From: a virus
Direction: 5' to 3' (one strand)
DNA: 31,770 nt
Virus record (IMG/VR): IMGVR_UViG_3300024288_000031
Span: 1-31,770 of that record
The notes beneath the pieces were generated by a model, which saw nothing but the letters and a program-made list of their open reading frames with translations, searched no databases and was not told where the DNA came from. Below are positions 1-8,841 of this stretch, one piece after another. The position numbers and the translations under genes were made by a program. Position 1 is the stretch's first letter. Each line of letters opens with the position of its first letter.

Positions 1-1
1 C

Positions 2-3000
2 GGCCATCATCGCGCGAACGCCATCCCCAAGGCGATGTACGATCGATACCTTCGCTTGATCCAAAAGCGCCACGACGCGGACCTAAAGGCATCCTTTGGC
101 CAAGCTGTGGTTGACGAAACCCGACAGCAGACCAAGGAATGGAAAGACAATCGTGCAGCGATTCGCGAACAGGTAGCAGGGGAAATCCATGACAAGTCAG
201 ATGTTATCGTCGATCGGCTTATGTCCGAGCGTGGTGGTGATCTCAAGATCGATCCTATGTCCATCCGCGAGGACCTACGTGAAGCCTTACCAAAGGAATA
301 CATGCGTCGAGTTAATTCCATCTCGGCTGACAATCTAGCTGCCCATTTCGGCTATCCCTCCGGGGACGCTCTCGTCCAATCTCTCGCTGAGTTAGCCAAG
401 GATCGCAAGGCCAAAGACCTATCCCATGCTGATTACACACGCAATCTCATCGACACCGAAACGGATCGCCGAATGGAGGCGCAGTACGGATGGATGGAGA
501 AGAACATTCTAGAGGAGGCAAAGGACCGTGCCCTCAGCGAGAATCAATTCGATATCCTTCACGAGGAAACCGTGTTCCTGGCGCAAAAGGCTGGAGTGGC
601 ACCACCATTGCCAAAGGGTGCTTTACAGGCTGCTCTGCGAGATGGATTCAACAACACCCCCATTGAGAATATCTCCAGCGATCTCTGGCTCAAGGCCGCA
701 GGCAAAGCCGGACGAAAGACCGAAGAGGCTCTTCTAAAGCTGGACGCACAAACCGCGTTTAAAGAAAAACAAGTGCAATTCAACGCGCTCTCGCAAGCGA
801 AGTGGGCACATGAATACGAGAAAGAACGCGGGAAGCTGGATAAGCTAGCCAAACGGCTGGGCAAGATTGTCCCCGGGCCGGGTAAGGAAACCCCGATCGA
901 GCCGGAGTACCTCAACCACGCGCAGGATTTGCTACAGCGGGTTGGATATAAGACCCGGCGAAGCGCGGAAAACATCCGCGAGAATATCGGACGCAGCCAA
1001 AGCACCACCGTGCAACAGTTTGTGGAACGTAAGCTCAACGACACAGGCGGGTTGATGGATATTCCACTGGCAGAATTCCTGTGGGACCCTAGCTTTGCCA
1101 AGCCGCTTGATGAACTCACCCATCAACAATTCGCTGATTTCAAGAACACGATCTCTGCGCTAGCCACACTCGGCCGTGAGGAACAGAAGGTCTATCGCGA
1201 AGGCGAAGCGTTTGACCGTAAGCAAATCGTCTCCGATATGAACACGCAGGTGCGGAGCTTTGGGAAGAAGGATATCCCACATGGGTATGAACCTAGCTTA
1301 GCTCGGCAATATATGGCAGGGTCCACCAGTGTCGAGACGTTGATGAATCGCTTCGATCGCAACGATCCGAAAGGCTTGTTCCACCGCTTTGTGGTATACC
1401 CGCTAGCTCGCGCTGCGAATGAACAGGCTTCGTTGGAGCGCGAGATTAGCGTCCCGTATCGCGAGTTACCAAAGGTCGATAACCTCAAGAAGCTCGTAAC
1501 CTCACCGTTCGATCAGCGGTTGTGGAAGTATTCCACCTTCACTCGCGAGAACGTTCTTGGCCTGCTACAAAACGCAGGCAATCGCAGCAATTGGAAAGTC
1601 GCTGCTCGTGGATGGGGCGCGGACCCTGAGGAGCTTATGAAATGGCTGGTAGAGAATACCACGCCGGAGGATTGGGCGCGAGCGCAACAGCAGGGGAAGA
1701 CAATCTTTGGCAAGCTTATCGGTATGGCGGATGCGAAGTATGAGCATCGTTATGGCTCCACTATTGATAAGATTCCGCTAGAGCCGATCGAGAATGATCA
1801 TGGAACATTCGAAGGTTGGTACCATCCACTGGTTCCCGATCCGCTATGGCATGGTAAGCAAACGCTTCGTGGTGGCGCATACGAGGACGCCGACTTCGGC
1901 CATATCGCAACCTCTAATGGCTACACACGTTCACGCACAGGGTCGATCTATCCAGTCGATCTCAGTTTCAATAGCACCCCAAAGTTGATTAAGCAAATGG
2001 TGCACGATATCGCGTTTCGGGACGCGGTGCTGGATGTGCAGAAAATCTTCAAGGACTCCAGTTTCAACGATACCGTCACGGAATACTACGGCAAGGAATA
2101 CGCGGACCTACTACTCCCCTACCTCCGCAACGTGGCTGGCCGCGAGTCGGTCCCGAGTAAGATGCTCTCGCGAATAAATGGCGCTAGCGAATACATGCGA
2201 CAGAATACTATCGGAACCTACATCGGCTTTAACCCCTACACCGTCATGAAGCACGCACCAACAGCGGCTGTAATGTCCGTCTCCGATGTTGGCCCTACAC
2301 GAATGGCGCGAGCGTATGCTAATCTCTACGGTCAATCGCCAGAGCTAGGCAAGACTTGGTACGACTTCGCGATTGATAAATCCGAAGAACTCCAACGCCG
2401 CGAACGCAATTGGCAAGAGACCCTTGCGGGAACGCAGAAGCAAATCTATGGCGAAGCCACCATGCGTGAGCGAATGCTCCAGTGGGGTTCATGGCCGGTG
2501 GCGCTTAGCGATAAAATGTCCGCGGTGCCGTTGTGGATCGCAAGGTTCCAGAAAGCAATGGACGAAGGCTCCAGCTTTGGTGAAAGCCGCGACATCGCCG
2601 ATCGTAGCGTGCGGCGGCAGCATGGCTCTACGGCAGTCACAAACCAACCGCTGCTTGTGCAAGGCGGTGGCCCGTTCCACGGTTGGCTCACGTCCGTCTA
2701 CGGCTTCTTCGGCACGGTGATGCAGCGCAGGATTGAGCTTGTGCATCAAGCCAACGACGCGTGGAAGCTTGGGCGTGAAGGAGAAATCCGCGCAGCAGCA
2801 GCGAAGATGCCGCAGTTGTTTAAGGACTTCATGACCTACGTGGTGGTGCCGACCGCGATCGAAGAATATGTCACAGGGCTAAGCACCGACAATCGTGAGG
2901 GCTATGGCACACATATCGCAAAGGCGGCAATCAAAGGCACCGCCGCAAGTTTCCTCTATCTCCGCGATCTCGCTTACGCTGCCACCAGCGGGCACGATCC

Positions 3001-3277
3001 AAGCGTTGGCCTTGCCACAAGCGTGGCAGCGGACACAGAGAAATCCATTCGTGCTGCAATGAAGGGTCGTGGAGCGTTCAACAAGGAACATGCCGGGAAG
3101 ACTGTGCAAGACTTCCTCACCACCTTTGGCGAATTCTCTGGCATGGCACCAAAGGAGTTTGCGAACATTGCCCGCTTTGGAATTGACTATGCTAACAAGC
3201 AAGCGCACCCGAAAGAGGTTAGCGATTATCTTCGCGGGTTGACTAGAGGCACCGAAAAGAAACGAGTGGAGAAGTGA
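2..3277 (+). CDS. Large virion-associated (probably ejected) protein, 3'-terminal part
   Basis: The reading frame is open to the left edge, so the gene starts before the window; the first internal ATG is at 35 and at least 1090 residues are visible. The protein is long, charged and mostly helical, with no recognisable enzyme motif. A hydrophobic stretch (FMTYVVVPTAIEEYV) lies near residue 930 counted from the ATG at 35, and a second one about 40 residues later. Giant proteins of this kind, placed just before the lysis genes, are typical of podoviruses and are often internal virion proteins ejected into the host; that role is inferred from size and position only. The stop is 1 nt before the endolysin ATG. 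Identity as a phage structural protein is fairly safe, exact function unknown. Confidence 0.7.
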   Translation, partial: GHHRANAIPKAMYDRYLRLIQKRHDADLKASFGQAVVDETRQQTKEWKDNRAAIREQVAGEIHDKSDVIVDRLMSERGGDLKIDPMSIREDLREALPKEYMRRVNSISADNLAAHFGYPSGDALVQSLAELAKDRKAKDLSHADYTRNLIDTETDRRMEAQYGWMEKNILEEAKDRALSENQFDILHEETVFLAQKAGVAPPLPKGALQAALRDGFNNTPIENISSDLWLKAAGKAGRKTEEALLKLDAQTAFKEKQVQFNALSQAKWAHEYEKERGKLDKLAKRLGKIVPGPGKETPIEPEYLNHAQDLLQRVGYKTRRSAENIRENIGRSQSTTVQQFVERKLNDTGGLMDIPLAEFLWDPSFAKPLDELTHQQFADFKNTISALATLGREEQKVYREGEAFDRKQIVSDMNTQVRSFGKKDIPHGYEPSLARQYMAGSTSVETLMNRFDRNDPKGLFHRFVVYPLARAANEQASLEREISVPYRELPKVDNLKKLVTSPFDQRLWKYSTFTRENVLGLLQNAGNRSNWKVAARGWGADPEELMKWLVENTTPEDWARAQQQGKTIFGKLIGMADAKYEHRYGSTIDKIPLEPIENDHGTFEGWYHPLVPDPLWHGKQTLRGGAYEDADFGHIATSNGYTRSRTGSIYPVDLSFNSTPKLIKQMVHDIAFRDAVLDVQKIFKDSSFNDTVTEYYGKEYADLLLPYLRNVAGRESVPSKMLSRINGASEYMRQNTIGTYIGFNPYTVMKHAPTAAVMSVSDVGPTRMARAYANLYGQSPELGKTWYDFAIDKSEELQRRERNWQETLAGTQKQIYGEATMRERMLQWGSWPVALSDKMSAVPLWIARFQKAMDEGSSFGESRDIADRSVRRQHGSTAVTNQPLLVQGGGPFHGWLTSVYGFFGTVMQRRIELVHQANDAWKLGREGEIRAAAAKMPQLFKDFMTYVVVPTAIEEYVTGLSTDNREGYGTHIAKAAIKGTAASFLYLRDLAYAATSGHDPSVGLATSVAADTEKSIRAAMKGRGAFNKEHAGKTVQDFLTTFGEFSGMAPKEFANIARFGIDYANKQAHPKEVSDYLRGLTRGTEKKRVEK

Positions 3278-3278
3278 T

Positions 3279-3929
3279 ATGCTTACATTAGATTTGTTAC
3301 GCAAGCTCTGGCCACATGGGAATATCACCATCCCCGGCTTAGTGGAGGGAATGGCAAAGACTGCGCCTGTGGTGTTCCCTAAGTATGGGATTGACTCAAG
3401 CTTACTCATCGCCCACGTGATGGCACAGTTCTCGGAAGAGACCGACTGCGGCCGCGAGATGCAGGAGAATATGAACTACTCCGCAGGGCGGTTATTGCAG
3501 GTGTTCCCAACCCACTTCTCGCATTCGCAGGCGATTCAGTACCAGCACAACCCACGACAGATCGCAGATCATGCCTATGGTGGACGAATGGGGAACCTGC
3601 CCCCGCCCTCGGATGATGGCTGGAACTTCCGTGGTCAAGGGCTGTCGCAGGTTACCGGCAAGAACGGTTACCAAGCATTGGCAAAGAAATGCGGCCTCGA
3701 TCTCGGTGCCCACCCGGAGCTTATTATCGCCCCAGATACCGCGCTCGAATGTGGCGTTGCGGACTTTGTCCTCTGCGGCTGCCTTCCATACGCACGCAAG
3801 GATGACATCGCCGGCGTTTCGTCAATGCTGAACGTCGGGCACTATACGTCCAATACAGCCCAGATCAATGGGTTTAGCGTTCGCCGAAATTGGTTGGGGT
3901 TGTGGAAACATGCATTGGATATCAAATGA
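3279..3929 (+). CDS. Endolysin, glycoside hydrolase family 19 (chitinase-like lysozyme)
   Basis: This 216-residue protein should cut peptidoglycan glycan strands for host lysis. It shows the GH19 pattern: a helix with the catalytic-acid region AQFSEETDCG (Glu53/Glu54), then ENMNYSAGRL with the second acidic residue near Glu63, then WNFRGQGLSQVTGKNGY around residues 115-131, which is the conserved substrate-groove segment. Length is normal for a single-domain phage GH19 endolysin. No signal peptide is seen, so release would need a holin. The ATG at 3279 has a GGAG Shine-Dalgarno 8 nt upstream. It heads a tightly packed lysis cassette; its TGA overlaps the next ATG (ATGA). Confidence 0.9.
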   Translation: MLTLDLLRKLWPHGNITIPGLVEGMAKTAPVVFPKYGIDSSLLIAHVMAQFSEETDCGREMQENMNYSAGRLLQVFPTHFSHSQAIQYQHNPRQIADHAYGGRMGNLPPPSDDGWNFRGQGLSQVTGKNGYQALAKKCGLDLGAHPELIIAPDTALECGVADFVLCGCLPYARKDDIAGVSSMLNVGHYTSNTAQINGFSVRRNWLGLWKHALDIK

Positions 3930-4105
3930 TCCTGCTTGCAACCGCCGCTTGGTTCTACCTCGCTACCTACGAAGGCGACCACCCAATGATTGGGCCGCTA
4001 AGCAAGCAGGACTGCCACACTCTCCAGCGTATTCGCATGCAGATTGGTTCATCAAAGGGCGCTTGCTTGCCTGCGATGCCGAAAACAAACAGAAAGGAAT
4101 ATTAA
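3926..4105 (+). CDS. Small membrane-anchored protein of the lysis cassette
   Basis: A 59-residue ORF whose ATG overlaps the endolysin stop as ATGA, a sign of translational coupling. Residues 1-13 (MILLATAAWFYLA) form a hydrophobic N-terminus that could be a membrane anchor or uncleaved signal. The rest is polar, with two cysteines and a basic C-terminus. Position between endolysin and holin candidate suggests a lysis role such as a spanin component, but no lipobox or typical spanin coiled coil is visible, so this is only a guess from context. Confidence 0.6.
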   Translation: MILLATAAWFYLATYEGDHPMIGPLSKQDCHTLQRIRMQIGSSKGACLPAMPKTNRKEY

Positions 4106-4106
4106 C

Positions 4107-4466
4107 ATGAACTGGAAGCTTATCCTCAGTATCCTCTCTAGCATCAACGGTGGCCTTATCACTGGTGCGGCGCTGTTCAACCCACTCATTGGGCAAAGCG
4201 CTTCGCTGAAGGTCATCTCGGTGCTTGGCATTTGCCAAATCATCGTTAGCTCTATCAACTCTAACTTATCCACGTTGGTGAACACCGTTAAGTCAGTCGC
4301 TGCGGTGACTGGAGATGATGGAAAACCTGCGATCCGCGTTGGCGTTAACTCCAACGCTGGTCCAGCGTTAGCCACCGTGGCGCTTGATCCAGCACAGCAA
4401 AACGTTGGTGCAACCACACCTGAGGTTCGTGAAGCCCTTAAGGAAGTCGTAAAGGCTGCGTCATGA
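4107..4466 (+). CDS. Putative holin (two hydrophobic segments)
   Basis: A 119-residue protein starting at the ATG at 4107, with AAGGA about 8 nt upstream. Residues about 4-24 and 35-50 are hydrophobic and could be two membrane helices; the C-terminal half is soluble, Ala/Val-rich and lacks cysteines. Holins of phages are small multi-helix membrane proteins encoded beside the endolysin, which fits, but no family-specific motif is recognised. The stop overlaps the next ATG (ATGA). Confidence 0.6.
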   Translation: MNWKLILSILSSINGGLITGAALFNPLIGQSASLKVISVLGICQIIVSSINSNLSTLVNTVKSVAAVTGDDGKPAIRVGVNSNAGPALATVALDPAQQNVGATTPEVREALKEVVKAAS

Positions 4467-4669
4467 AACCCGCAATCAAATTCGCTCTTGGTGTCGCTGG
4501 TATGCCTGAGAAGACAATCAACGACATCGATAAGGCCCTCCCAGCAATGGCTCGACTGGTGGACCTGTGGCAACATAAGGCAGAGCCGATCTATGAACAA
4601 GCTAAACCCGATCTCGATTTGGTCGCACCTGTCCTTAGCGAGATCATCAACTTTGTAAAAGGGGAATAA
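4463..4669 (+). CDS. Small protein of the lysis cassette, unknown function
   Basis: A 68-residue ORF whose ATG overlaps the stop of the holin candidate (ATGA). It begins with a mildly hydrophobic helix (KPAIKFALGVAGMP) and continues as an amphipathic helical protein with acidic residues, ending in INFVKGE. No enzyme motif or cysteine is present. Coupled translation with the holin candidate suggests a partner in lysis or membrane function; this is inference. Its last codons (AAAGGGGAA) contain the ribosome binding site of the next gene. Confidence 0.6.
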   Translation: MKPAIKFALGVAGMPEKTINDIDKALPAMARLVDLWQHKAEPIYEQAKPDLDLVAPVLSEIINFVKGE

Positions 4670-4670
4670 C

Positions 4671-5366
4671 ATGTACAAGGGTCTTCTATCTATCGCCTTC
4701 GCGCTGTCGCTGGGGAGCGCAGCCTTCGCGGCGGATTTGCCGCTTAAGTCGAATCCGCTACTCTCAGGGTACCCAACCGGTTGCGGATTCTACTACGGCG
4801 CAGGCACGGCTGGCTCTGCCGGTGCGGTGAACAGCGCTGTGGTTGGGACGCAGATCGTGCAAGGCGAACTCAACGCTCTGATCGGCTACACCTGCCCATT
4901 CGCTGCACAGGCCTTCTGGTTTGCGGAAGGTTCCGTCGGAATGGCGAACGTAAACGGCTCGGTAAACGGGCTGGCGCTAAGCGGTCCGCCGATCTTGCGT
5001 CAGCGTCTTGGTGCTGGTTCTCCGATCAATGCGGTGTTCAACCCGTTTGGCACCTCGCTCTCGGTTCCGAGCTTGCCGCTCTTGCCCAACGGCGTCACCG
5101 CCAACCCGAACGCACAGCCGTACTTCTTCGTGGGGCTGGAAGAGCAGGATATGACCCCACAGCTTGGTGGGCTCAGCGGTAGCGGCCACGTTTGGGTTGT
5201 GTCGGGAATGGTCGGTGTTGGCCTTCTTACCCGCCTTTCCAACAACGTCGTGGTTGACACTTGGGCCGGCTACGAGCCAAAATCCACCAGCTTCTGCCCC
5301 GGCAACGCCGTCGGCTGCGCCACGCTTGGCAATCGCGGTGCGGTTGGTGTGAGCTTCAAGTACTAA
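4671..5366 (+). CDS. Exported outer-membrane beta-barrel-like protein
   Basis: This 231-residue protein has a clear Sec signal peptide: Lys3, a hydrophobic core, and an AFA cleavage site after residue 20, followed by ADLPLK. The mature part is rich in Gly, Ala, Ser and aromatics with alternating polar/hydrophobic stretches, and ends in GVSFKY, a terminal aromatic compatible with a barrel-assembly signal. Such proteins resemble small outer-membrane proteins of Rhizobiales. In a phage late region it might alter the host surface, block superinfection or aid release; none of these is shown by sequence. Start ATG has AAAAGGGG just upstream. Confidence 0.7.
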   Translation: MYKGLLSIAFALSLGSAAFAADLPLKSNPLLSGYPTGCGFYYGAGTAGSAGAVNSAVVGTQIVQGELNALIGYTCPFAAQAFWFAEGSVGMANVNGSVNGLALSGPPILRQRLGAGSPINAVFNPFGTSLSVPSLPLLPNGVTANPNAQPYFFVGLEEQDMTPQLGGLSGSGHVWVVSGMVGVGLLTRLSNNVVVDTWAGYEPKSTSFCPGNAVGCATLGNRGAVGVSFKY

Positions 5367-5388
5367 CCTAGCTTAGGGGTAGCCTACC

Positions 5389-5685
5389 ATGATCGACTGG
5401 AACGTACGTGCCGGCGACTTGCTGGTTCTGGCAGGTTTCGCCGGCACAGGATTTGTTTACGCGTTCAAGTCTGGTCGACTAGCGGAAACGATTGAGATCA
5501 TGGAGAAGGAGATCGAGAAGTTGCAGGAGTCTTACAAGATGATTGCGTTAGCGTTGACTACCATGGCTGTGCAGAAGGTTCAGATCGAACGCATGGATCG
5601 CGATATCATAGACATGAAGCACGGACGGGGATTTATTTCAGAGCGCGATCAACGGAGGACATCTGTGGAGGGGGAATACCCGTAG
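5389..5685 (+). CDS. Small membrane-anchored coiled-coil protein
   Basis: A 98-residue protein. Residues about 8-27 (DLLVLAGFAGTGFVYAFKSG) form one membrane segment, followed by a heptad-like helix (about 30-80) rich in Glu, Lys, Ile and Met. The tail is basic and disordered. This layout resembles small phage proteins near lysis genes, including i-spanin-like proteins, although the expected length and Pro-rich region are missing. AGGGG precedes the ATG by about 10 nt. The TAG stop touches the stop of the opposing helicase gene with no base between. Confidence 0.65.
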   Translation: MIDWNVRAGDLLVLAGFAGTGFVYAFKSGRLAETIEIMEKEIEKLQESYKMIALALTTMAVQKVQIERMDRDIIDMKHGRGFISERDQRRTSVEGEYP

Positions 5686-7014
5686 CTATTGCAACCCAGC
5701 AGATTTGATGCCCAACGCCTCTGGCATCAGCGCGTCCATTTCCCCATTATCCACCACCCCAGGTGCGTAGAGAATCACGTTTTTATTCCTTGGATCAAGT
5801 CCGGCTTGTCGCAACATGCCGGACTTTTCCATGACGCCGATGACGCGTTCGACGCTGTGTAGTGGTACACGAGCCTTTGCGAAGTTGATGATCCGATAGG
5901 CGGGAATCTTACGTCCACCTGCACAAGAGGTTAGGACGTAGTGATAGATTTCGTCGATTGCCTTGGCGTCGGCGTTCCCTGCACCAGCCTTGAAAATGTC
6001 GGCCATTGTGTTTTCAGCATCAGTGAGCCAGCTAAGCGCTCTGGTGAAATCATCTCTCGTGAGGAGTAAGACATCACTTCGATCGATAGCTGATACCATA
6101 CTGAGTTTATACAAATGCACACGACGCCGGGTGGCGTAATGAAGAAGCTTTGGATGGGTGGGTGCTGGAGGCTCTCCAGCACCTCTCCACTCTTTAACGG
6201 CTTTTTGATATTCTTCCGTGACTTTGAATTCGCCGATGTTCGACGCGATGCATTTGAGATCATGGACAAGCTCCGGGTTAAGCGTATTGTTCACCATTAT
6301 GAAATCATCGCCGATGGTGCGTTCGTCAGAGAACACCATCACGACACGAGAAGTGAAGCCTTGCTCCCAAGCGTTCTCGGGCATTAGCTTCATTAGGTTG
6401 GAAGGTGTAGTACCGCAGAGAACGTTGAGTTGGGGATATTTGATTTGGATTCGCAATTCGTTTCCGCGTCGCCATTGTCCGTACTCACGTGGATCGTAGA
6501 AGGCGGACATGATTCCGATGACTTCGTCGTCATACTTGTGCATGAAAGCAGTGATTTCATCAGCGGTGATGAACATACTGTTATAATCAAGTGGTGCCTT
6601 CCCTTCTGGATCACGTGGGTCCTTTGCGCTGGGTATGAACCGCTTCGCCTTGATTAACGCATCCACCATGCTAGCGCCGGTGAGGCTGGTGGGGGCTTTG
6701 TGCGGTTCGGGGATTTGGAGATAGTACCGTTCCGCTTCCGTGATGGTTGTGGTCTTCCCCACCCCCGGATGCGCGATCAGGAAGCAATAGATATTCGGCA
6801 CAAGCGGACCGCGATTCGTCGTCAACCACACGCGTTGCTCCAGCGTTGCAGCGACGGTGCTAATCGCCGCCCATCGGCGGAATATCTCCGGGCTCTCCAA
6901 CCTAGCCGTGTTTGCGACGAATGACTCTATCCAAGATACCAATTTTCGGTGCGCGTGTCCGTTTGTCGCTGCCTTTGTAGTCTTTGAGACCGTCTGGATT
7001 GGTCTGCGAATCAT
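5686..7014 (-). CDS. DUF3987-like replicative helicase/ATPase
   Basis: A 442-residue P-loop ATPase. Walker A is AHPGVGKTTT (residues 81-90) and the Walker B-like strand is MFITADE (147-153); a sensor-like LNVLCGTTPSNL follows near residue 195. The N-terminal SPEIFRRWAAISTVAATLEQRVW block is typical of DUF3987-type phage helicases, which serve at replication forks. The ATG at 7014 has AAAGG about 6 nt upstream; a GTG two codons earlier is possible. The conserved N-terminus forces a start inside the polymerase gene, giving a 113-nt overlap. It is the last gene of the minus-strand region. Confidence 0.8.
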   Translation of the reverse strand: MIRRPIQTVSKTTKAATNGHAHRKLVSWIESFVANTARLESPEIFRRWAAISTVAATLEQRVWLTTNRGPLVPNIYCFLIAHPGVGKTTTITEAERYYLQIPEPHKAPTSLTGASMVDALIKAKRFIPSAKDPRDPEGKAPLDYNSMFITADEITAFMHKYDDEVIGIMSAFYDPREYGQWRRGNELRIQIKYPQLNVLCGTTPSNLMKLMPENAWEQGFTSRVVMVFSDERTIGDDFIMVNNTLNPELVHDLKCIASNIGEFKVTEEYQKAVKEWRGAGEPPAPTHPKLLHYATRRRVHLYKLSMVSAIDRSDVLLLTRDDFTRALSWLTDAENTMADIFKAGAGNADAKAIDEIYHYVLTSCAGGRKIPAYRIINFAKARVPLHSVERVIGVMEKSGMLRQAGLDPRNKNVILYAPGVVDNGEMDALMPEALGIKSAGLQ

Positions 7015-8404
7015 AGTCACCTTTATTCCACCCCGTCTTGCAGTCGTAAGGAATGCGCAAGGTGCGACCGTGCGCGAGAGGTATTTCGTGAACGAGGTTC
7101 TCTTGGAGGAACGAGACGACTTCGTCCTCGTGTTCGGTTGGATACATCCAAGTGGTAGCGTCGTGATCGTGCATCATAAGAATCGCACGACGGGAGCGCC
7201 AGACGCGGAGCATACCGGTGTTGACGATGTCGGCTAGGGAGCCTTGCGGATCATACGCTATGGCTTCTCGAACCGTAGAAGGATCGTTTCGTCGCCCAAG
7301 GAAATGTCTCTTACGGCCTGTGAGTGTAACCAGCTTTCCAGTTCGCTTGATCTCACTAGCCACCCATCCTTGCCAAGAAAGGTGAGACGGGAAGGCGGCG
7401 AAGTAGGTTGGCTGGAATTGCTGAACGACTCGGACGGGTAGTTCAGCTTGAGCCGCGAGCGTATCTGGCTCTCCTCCATAGTTGCTCCCATGTCCGAGCT
7501 TCTTGCACATAAATCGATATGTATAGTGGCGGTAGTACGGTTGTTCTGCGATGTTTTTATCTCTACCGATATTGCCTGTCCATCCGAGATTAGGCCAGCA
7601 GATTCTAGCCACTGCTGTATGAATGTCTCCAGATTCAACTGCATCTAGGTATCTCCCGTCTTTGAAGAGGTTCCATTCGATTCCGCCGACGCAGTAGGAT
7701 TCGCCAGCTTTTGCGTCGAGCTTTGCGAACTTATATCCCGCGTCAGCGATGAAGATGCTTCTAAGGCTTTCTTCGACGTTCTGCAAATTTCCGCCAGTGC
7801 CAAACTCGCTAAAAGAAGAACTAAAGCGGCCAGTGCTAGTTCCAGCGATATTGTACGAAGTACGCATTCTACCGTCATTGTCGATATCCGTTTGGAGGAC
7901 TGAGATTTTCTTCGCGAGATCACGCATTTTGAGGATGTGGTTGACGATCTGGCGAGCGCGAATGTAGAGCCAGAGCTTTTCGAGGGCCTTGCGATCGGTG
8001 GTAACAGAGCCTTTCTTGCGGATTTCTGGCAGGCCCAAGCGGGTGTAGAATAAGTCTTTCAGATCGTCGTTGCTACGCCAGTTGAAACGGAGGAGTCCTA
8101 CACCGTCGCAGACTATTCGGTGGAGTTGGCGGTCGAGGATGTCGATTTGGGTGTAGAACTCGTCGATGACCTCGGCCTTGCGTGCAGCGTCCACCAGAAC
8201 ACCCCGCAGTCGCATATCAAGTGCAGGTCCTTGCAAGGCACGGGAGAAAGCATAAGTGGGCTCTGTGTGTTCATCCAATTGGGGCAGTATACTTTCCAAA
8301 ACCTCGAGAGTAATTGCGCAGTCGAGTCCGTTGTAGATTTGCTCGCGCTCGAATTGGTCAGAGACGGAGTTTGGGGATTGTTCATGGGTGCGAATGATCC
8401 TCAC
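6902..8404 (-). CDS. Family A DNA polymerase, C-terminal piece (ExoIII motif plus polymerase domain)
   Basis: A 500-residue protein carrying the polymerase domain. The N-terminus has YNGLDCAITLEVLE, where Tyr24 and Asp28 form motif ExoIII of a DEDDy proofreading nuclease. TSTGRFSSS lies near 189-197. Motif A is FAKLDAKAGES (Asp230, Glu235), motif B spans Arg297-Gly310 (RFMCKKLGHGSNYG), and motif C is MHDHD (His412-Asp413). The rest of the exonuclease is encoded upstream, beyond an inserted endonuclease gene. I chose the GTG at 8404, 2 nt after the endonuclease stop; its Shine-Dalgarno is weak, and a TTG at 8452 would overlap that gene. It is the probable replicative polymerase when joined with its partner. 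Confidence 0.85.
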   Translation of the reverse strand: MRIIRTHEQSPNSVSDQFEREQIYNGLDCAITLEVLESILPQLDEHTEPTYAFSRALQGPALDMRLRGVLVDAARKAEVIDEFYTQIDILDRQLHRIVCDGVGLLRFNWRSNDDLKDLFYTRLGLPEIRKKGSVTTDRKALEKLWLYIRARQIVNHILKMRDLAKKISVLQTDIDNDGRMRTSYNIAGTSTGRFSSSFSEFGTGGNLQNVEESLRSIFIADAGYKFAKLDAKAGESYCVGGIEWNLFKDGRYLDAVESGDIHTAVARICWPNLGWTGNIGRDKNIAEQPYYRHYTYRFMCKKLGHGSNYGGEPDTLAAQAELPVRVVQQFQPTYFAAFPSHLSWQGWVASEIKRTGKLVTLTGRKRHFLGRRNDPSTVREAIAYDPQGSLADIVNTGMLRVWRSRRAILMMHDHDATTWMYPTEHEDEVVSFLQENLVHEIPLAHGRTLRIPYDCKTGWNKGDYDSQTNPDGLKDYKGSDKRTRAPKIGILDRVIRRKHG

Positions 8405-8406
8405 GT

Positions 8407-8841
8407 TTATTCGCCATATTTCTTTAGATATTCTAATGCTCTCAATACCCAATCTTTAGAACCTAACATACTATTACAACGAACGCATAAGATACCACGC
8501 ACATCGCCTGTGCTATGATTGTGATCGACGTAAGCTGTAACTCGATTGCCTACTTTGTCAAAGGTTAATGGCATTTCACAAATACCACATTTCCCTTCTT
8601 GTTCTTCTAGAAGTTTTTCTGGGTCACAATTTCTTCCATCACGACGTGCTCGCATAAATCGAGCAACACAGATTTTACAGGTGCTGTAGAAACCATCTAT
8701 GGTAGCTTTATCTTGTGAAAAATAATTGCTGAATAATTTGATGGATACATCCTCATCGTTAAATCCAACATGTGCTTTATCGCATCTAGGACATATTTTT
8801 GTGTATGCTTGCAGCTTTGGATCGTAACTATATTCAGGCAA
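8407..8841 (-). CDS. Endonuclease VII-like HNH endonuclease inserted in the polymerase gene
   Basis: A 144-residue zinc-rich nuclease. Cysteine pairs C17/C20 and C55/C58 form an N-terminal zinc ribbon region; C85/C88 and C119/C122 with VDHNHSTGDVRGILCVRCN (about 105-123) form the treble-clef HNH core seen in T4 endonuclease VII relatives. It starts with TTG directly after the TAA of the upstream gene, in the same frame, with GGGAGGAG as Shine-Dalgarno. The DNA is clearly richer in A+T than both flanking polymerase pieces, which points to later arrival. Likely a homing endonuclease rather than a resolvase, judged by its position inside an essential gene. Confidence 0.88.
   Translation of the reverse strand: MPEYSYDPKLQAYTKICPRCDKAHVGFNDEDVSIKLFSNYFSQDKATIDGFYSTCKICVARFMRARRDGRNCDPEKLLEEQEGKCGICEMPLTFDKVGNRVTAYVDHNHSTGDVRGILCVRCNSMLGSKDWVLRALEYLKKYGE

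Noticed and set aside
559-1119. Long opposite-strand ORF within the large virion gene
   Set aside because: It is Ser/Leu/Arg-rich with no motif and mirrors the coding strand; it is a shadow frame.
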